A stretch of DNA of 64,000 bases from G963677445 sp963678275 (lineage in GTDB: Bacteria; Bacteroidota; Ignavibacteria; Ignavibacteriales; Melioribacteraceae): assembly GCA_963678275.1 (NCBI GenBank), contig OY782765.1:2418001-2482000 (forward strand). Direction: 5' to 3'. This document shows, one piece after another, positions 60,704-64,000 of this stretch; within the stretch, counting starts at the first letter, position 1; every line of letters starts with the position of its first letter. A model generated the notes under the pieces. The model saw nothing but the letters and a program-made list of their open reading frames with translations, was not told where the DNA came from and did not search any database. The position numbers and the translations under genes were made by a program.

Positions 60704-60749
60704 CTGGCTTGCCAGTTTATGATTATGATTATCTCTTATGTTATTCCTC
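60704..60749. repeat. Dispersed repeat R2, third locus
   Basis: CTGGCTTGCCAG, TTTATGATTATGATTATCTC, TTATGTTATTCC. Pairs with 28969-29014. Confidence 0.7.
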
Positions 60750-60851
60750 ATTGTTTCCGACTCTGCCGGTTCAGAAATAATGCAAGCGCGTCAAACCTTT
60801 AATACTTGAAATCGTCTTAGTATAAAAAAAGTTTTAATATATGGTGAACAG

Positions 60852-63299
60852 ATGTCATTAAACCCGCTGCACGATCAGAAAGTCTGGATAACGATGGCCG
60901 CGACGGCAGTTATTCTTATCTTTTTCCTTTATCCCTATACCCCATATAAAGGGATTAAGCTTGAAACGACACGAGGTGAAGCGAAAGAAATAGCCGCGCG
61001 CTTTTTAAGTACGGAAGGATTTGATATAGAAGGATTCAGTATCGAAGGATATTTGAGGGATAACGACCTTGTCAACAATCATATATTAAGAAAATTTGGT
61101 AATGAAACATTTCAGGAGATAATGCATTCTGAGGAATGGCCATCGTTTGGATGGAGAATAATCTTTCATCAGAACGTTTCCCCGGGAGAAGAAAGAACCC
61201 GGTATATTGTATTCCTGAATCACCTTGGTAAGGTTATCGGATATTCCCGCGAAATTCCCGACAGTCTGGAATCAGGTTATGTCAGCAAAGTTGAAGCTGA
61301 AGAAATCATTACAGATTTCATCGAAGCAAACAGCATATTTAATATTTCCGAATTTGAACTGGTTAACACAAAAGAAGAAACAATGCCTGGGCGTACAGAT
61401 TATTACTTCAGGTGGGAAAAAGAATATGACAAACTTGAAGGAAAACTGGTAATTAATGCCTCTGTTCAGGGAGAAAGGGCCGGAAGTTTTATATATAACT
61501 TTGAAACTCCCGAAATAATAATGTCGCTCGATTCATCGCTCGCATTATTCGGAACAATTAGTTTTATCGTAATATTTTTTCTTACCCAGTTTGCCATATT
61601 CATATTTCTCCGGAAATATCACGAAGGTGAAGTCTGGATAACAATGGGCCGTAATTTATTCCTTCTCTATTTTGTTGTCTCACTTGTTGGCCTGATCAAT
61701 TATTGGCCGGAGCTTGGCAGAGAGGTAAATTTCGGCGCCGATCTGTTTACGACAAAGGTAGTTGTATTCATTATCACCGGATTGATTGTTCATGTTGTTT
61801 TGAGCATCCTTGTATTTTCCACATGGTCGGTAGGTGAATCCTACGTAAGAGAGAATGATCCTGATAAAATTATCGGACTTGACGCATTTCTTAAAGGCAA
61901 AATATTAACGGTAAATTTTGGCAAATCACTATTCAGGGGTTTTGCGATAGCAGCCACAGTTTTAACAATTTATCTCATTGTTTCAATACTACTGAATAAA
62001 GGGAACGGGAATGCTTTCGTCAGTCCCCTGCCGGTATTGGATATTTATAAGCACAATATACCGGGATTATACATCCTCACCGAAGCTTTTCTCTCCTCGG
62101 TTCTCAGCAGTATTGTAATTGCCTTTTTTGTTATCAACATCACATACCAAAGATGGAAGAAAAAAAGGCTGTCCATTCTTCTTTCCGGTATAGCCACTTT
62201 GTTATGCAGCGTGATTGTTCAGACACCCCCCGATATAAATATTCTGTACGCTGATCTTTTAATAGGTTTCGCGGCAGGCTGCTTTTTCGCGTATATTTAT
62301 ATTAAATACGACCTTTTAACTCTTATCAGTCTTCACCTGCATCTTTATGCCGGCTACAAAATCCTGGCTCTGATTCCCGGCGGTGATTCCTGGTTTAATA
62401 TGAATTTTTATATAGTTTTCGCGGCCCTTTTGATAACACCCGGAATTTACATAATCAGCCTGATCAGAAATGAGGAATTCCATACCGAAAAAGTTGGGAT
62501 ACCCTCCCATATAAAAAGGATTACTGAAAGAGAAAGGATGAAAAAAGAGCTGGAGATTGCCGCGAAAGTTCAGCTCAGCCTTCTGCCGAAGGAATATCCA
62601 TTGATTCCCGGTTATCAGATTGCCGGCATTTCTATTCCGGCAAAGGAAGCAGGAGGGGATTATTATGACTTTGTGAAATTACATAAAGAAAAGACTGGCG
62701 TCGCTATCGGTGATGTTTCCGGAAAAGGTGTGGGGGCGGCAATATATATGACTCTTACAAAAGGAATACTTCAGGCGCACGCCGAAGAGAATGCCAGCCC
62801 CTCAACGGTTTTGGGAAAAGTCAACAAACTGTTATATAAAACAATTGAAAAGAACACATTTGTCAGCATGTTCTATGCTATTCTGAATACTAAAAATCAC
62901 TCTCTTACTTATTCCCGCGCTGGTCATAATCCGGGAATTTTTTGCTCAGGAAAATCAGATGAAACCAAACTATTGATGAGCAGCGGAATTGCCCTCGGTC
63001 TTGAAGAAGGAGCAATATTTGATAAAACACTTTCCGAAGTAACAATAAATATTGATACCGGTGATATAATTGTTTTATATACCGATGGTTTTACCGAAGC
63101 TATGAATAAAAAACGTGAAGAATTTGGTGAAGCTCATCTGATGAAAATTATTAAAGAATACAGGCGCCTTCATCCTGGTGAAATGATTGAAACAATCCTG
63201 AAAGAAGTACATAAATTCACCGCTGATTTTCCGCAGAATGATGATATGACAATGGTGATTGTTAAAAGAATGGAAAATGAAAACCGGCTCCGGGAGTAA
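60852..63299 (+). CDS. Membrane SpoIIE/RsbU-type serine phosphatase
   Basis: 815 residues. One N-terminal TM (TMAATAVILIFFLYPY) leads to an extracytoplasmic region (~35-225) with PepSY-like repeats (GEAKEIAARFLSTEG, SKVEAEEIITDFIEANS). Then come several TM helices (~230-560) in a CPBP/CAAX-protease-like arrangement without clear catalytic residues. The C-terminal PP2C-type phosphatase (~575-808) has AAKVQLSLLPKEYP, GGDYYDF, VAIGDVSGKGVGAA, SRAGHNPG and LYTDGFTEAMN, all metal-binding blocks present. It probably dephosphorylates a STAS-domain antagonist in a partner-switching pathway; no sigma or STAS partner is adjacent. It is followed ~195 bases later by a PAS sensor. Confidence 0.9.
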   Translation: MSLNPLHDQKVWITMAATAVILIFFLYPYTPYKGIKLETTRGEAKEIAARFLSTEGFDIEGFSIEGYLRDNDLVNNHILRKFGNETFQEIMHSEEWPSFGWRIIFHQNVSPGEERTRYIVFLNHLGKVIGYSREIPDSLESGYVSKVEAEEIITDFIEANSIFNISEFELVNTKEETMPGRTDYYFRWEKEYDKLEGKLVINASVQGERAGSFIYNFETPEIIMSLDSSLALFGTISFIVIFFLTQFAIFIFLRKYHEGEVWITMGRNLFLLYFVVSLVGLINYWPELGREVNFGADLFTTKVVVFIITGLIVHVVLSILVFSTWSVGESYVRENDPDKIIGLDAFLKGKILTVNFGKSLFRGFAIAATVLTIYLIVSILLNKGNGNAFVSPLPVLDIYKHNIPGLYILTEAFLSSVLSSIVIAFFVINITYQRWKKKRLSILLSGIATLLCSVIVQTPPDINILYADLLIGFAAGCFFAYIYIKYDLLTLISLHLHLYAGYKILALIPGGDSWFNMNFYIVFAALLITPGIYIISLIRNEEFHTEKVGIPSHIKRITERERMKKELEIAAKVQLSLLPKEYPLIPGYQIAGISIPAKEAGGDYYDFVKLHKEKTGVAIGDVSGKGVGAAIYMTLTKGILQAHAEENASPSTVLGKVNKLLYKTIEKNTFVSMFYAILNTKNHSLTYSRAGHNPGIFCSGKSDETKLLMSSGIALGLEEGAIFDKTLSEVTINIDTGDIIVLYTDGFTEAMNKKREEFGEAHLMKIIKEYRRLHPGEMIETILKEVHKFTADFPQNDDMTMVIVKRMENENRLRE

Positions 63300-63494
63300 T
63301 CGGTTTATAGAAAAATGATTTAATTTTTTGTTTCGTAAAGTTTCTGTTTTCGGTTTAGGTTCAAACTAAAGTAATTCATTAAACTGTTTTAGCTGATTTT
63401 ACTTTATCCTGTTTTAAATAACGGTGTGTTCTTTGTGCTCCTCTTCTTATCCGGCTGAATTTCAAATTAACAAATGACAATCAAAAGAAGTTAT

Positions 63495-64000
63495 ATGGCA
63501 AACCAGATAGATAATGATCAATTTCATATCAGCAATCCCGCTGAGTTTTTCAAATTTATATCCGGCATTCCAATGATGTTTTATTATTCCTTTCCTGATG
63601 AACACTCTATAGATATAAAACTAATGGGAGGAATAAAAAATATCACCGGTTATGAGCGTGAGGATTTTGAAAATGATAAGCAGCTCTGGAACGATATAAT
63701 CCATAGAGAGGACAGAATTGATGTCTGGAAAAAAATCCAGGAACAGCGACTGAGAAAAAAAGGGCTTGATATACAATACAGAATAATAAACCGGAATGGG
63801 GAAACCAGGTGGATGAGAGATTGTTCCTACTGCATACTTGATGAGAAGGGAAAACTTGAAAAAACCGAGGGAATTATTGAAGATGTAACAGATATGTCTG
63901 AGATCAGGTATAACCTTGAGAAAAGTGAAAACAGATTGAGGGCAATGACATGGAACGCCCCGGTATATATAGCGCTTGTCAGCGCTTCAGATCTCCGCTA
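63495..64000 (+). CDS. PAS-domain sensor protein, 5' part (runs off the window)
   Basis: The frame is open from ATG 63495 (AAGAAG upstream; ATG 63474 in the same frame is possible) to the edge. Residues ~15-140 form a PAS/PAC domain of the PAS_3 type: GYEREDFENDKQLWNDIIHREDR, LDIQYRIINRNGETRWMRDCSYCILDEKGKLEKTEGIIEDVTD. A coiled linker and the beginning of a second PAS (RLRAMTWNAPVYIALVS) follow. It is probably a multi-PAS histidine kinase or diguanylate-cyclase-type sensor; the output domain is outside the window. Confidence 0.85.
   Translation, partial: MANQIDNDQFHISNPAEFFKFISGIPMMFYYSFPDEHSIDIKLMGGIKNITGYEREDFENDKQLWNDIIHREDRIDVWKKIQEQRLRKKGLDIQYRIINRNGETRWMRDCSYCILDEKGKLEKTEGIIEDVTDMSEIRYNLEKSENRLRAMTWNAPVYIALVSASDLR

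Larger units (their letters stand above)
59641..60851. other. Second repeat-rich gap
   Basis: No credible gene. Copies of the dispersed repeats (59989-60090, 60429-60489, 60704-60749) and a MITE (60529-60653) account for most of the recognisable sequence. The small frames across 60510-60800 are MITE translations. Confidence 0.7.

Noticed and set aside
60510..60802. Plus-strand frames rich in Gly/Pro across 60510-60802
   Set aside because: They translate the palindromic MITE and the dispersed repeat; both strands are open because of the GC-rich hairpins.

Overview
The window looks like chromosomal DNA from a moderately AT-rich bacterium of the Bacteroidota/Chlorobi/Ignavibacteriota group. This is an inference from gene content. 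Two giant secreted proteins end in the Por/type IX-like C-terminal signal (NYPNPFNPxT ... DILGRxV ... GxY), which is typical of that group. Other support is the AraC regulators with membrane or TPR input domains and the dispersed short-hairpin repeats in the long intergenic regions.

Layout. Positions 1-7052 hold minus-strand genes: the 5' part of a large secreted beta-rich protein, then a tight run pcm-miaA-atuA-atuA(C-terminal domain)-prfB-cNMP-binding protein-MGMT family. prfB carries the classical +1 programmed frameshift, but with UAA as the in-frame stop. A plus-strand UPF0316 membrane protein and tRNA-Gly(GCC)/tRNA-Cys(GCA), each with its own terminator, follow. A truncated GIY-YIG gene then marks the edge of an accessory island.

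Positions 8.4-24.7 kb are the centrepiece. A complete 2010-residue secreted RHS/YD-repeat polymorphic toxin is followed by at least five displaced, 5'-truncated RHS tips plus one core-only scrap. Each displaced copy restarts at a different point in the same conserved RHS core, runs through the NYC..NP....DP(D/S)G junction, and then has an unrelated C-terminal domain. Each of these tips is followed at once by a small gene that is the likely immunity partner. Most of those partners carry a lipobox, a signal peptide or membrane segments, so most of the toxins probably act in the cell envelope. One tip contains a HExxH zincin motif, one pair has a cytosolic STAS-like partner, and one tip is frameshifted. 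The array looks like a recombinational reservoir for swapping the toxin tip of the full-length gene.

Positions 24.8-28.2 kb carry an ADP-dependent sugar kinase and a secreted coiled-coil protein with three beta-trefoil-like repeats. From 28.2 to 32.1 kb there is almost no coding. The stretch is built from repeats: a 1-kb tandem duplication, a MITE with 13-bp GTCCTCCCCCGTC terminal inverted repeats (a third copy lies at 60.5 kb), a ~155-bp sub-repeat, strings of small hairpins and a Y-shaped palindrome. Positions 32.4-37.8 kb encode a 1785-residue LamG/FG-GAP protein with a sorting signal.

Positions 38.2-43.4 kb look like one sigma54 circuit. A PAS-PAS-AAA-Fis activator is followed by a 15-bp inverted repeat, a -24/-12 promoter, and a run of an SDR oxidoreductase, a GyrI-like protein, a micro-ORF, an FMN reductase, an unknown protein and an atypical thioredoxin. 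Positions 43.5-45.3 kb hold an AAA15-type ATPase with a DUF4276 (Toprim-like) partner broken by one in-frame stop, a probable defence pair. Minus-strand metabolic genes follow (NAD-dependent reductase, galM, transaldolase) and then a second giant LamG/GLUG adhesin-like protein. Positions 53.6-64 kb hold two membrane-linked AraC regulators, an MFS exporter, a DUF1028-TPR protein, a SpoIIE-type phosphatase and the start of a PAS sensor. A second repeat-rich gap lies at 59.7-60.8 kb.
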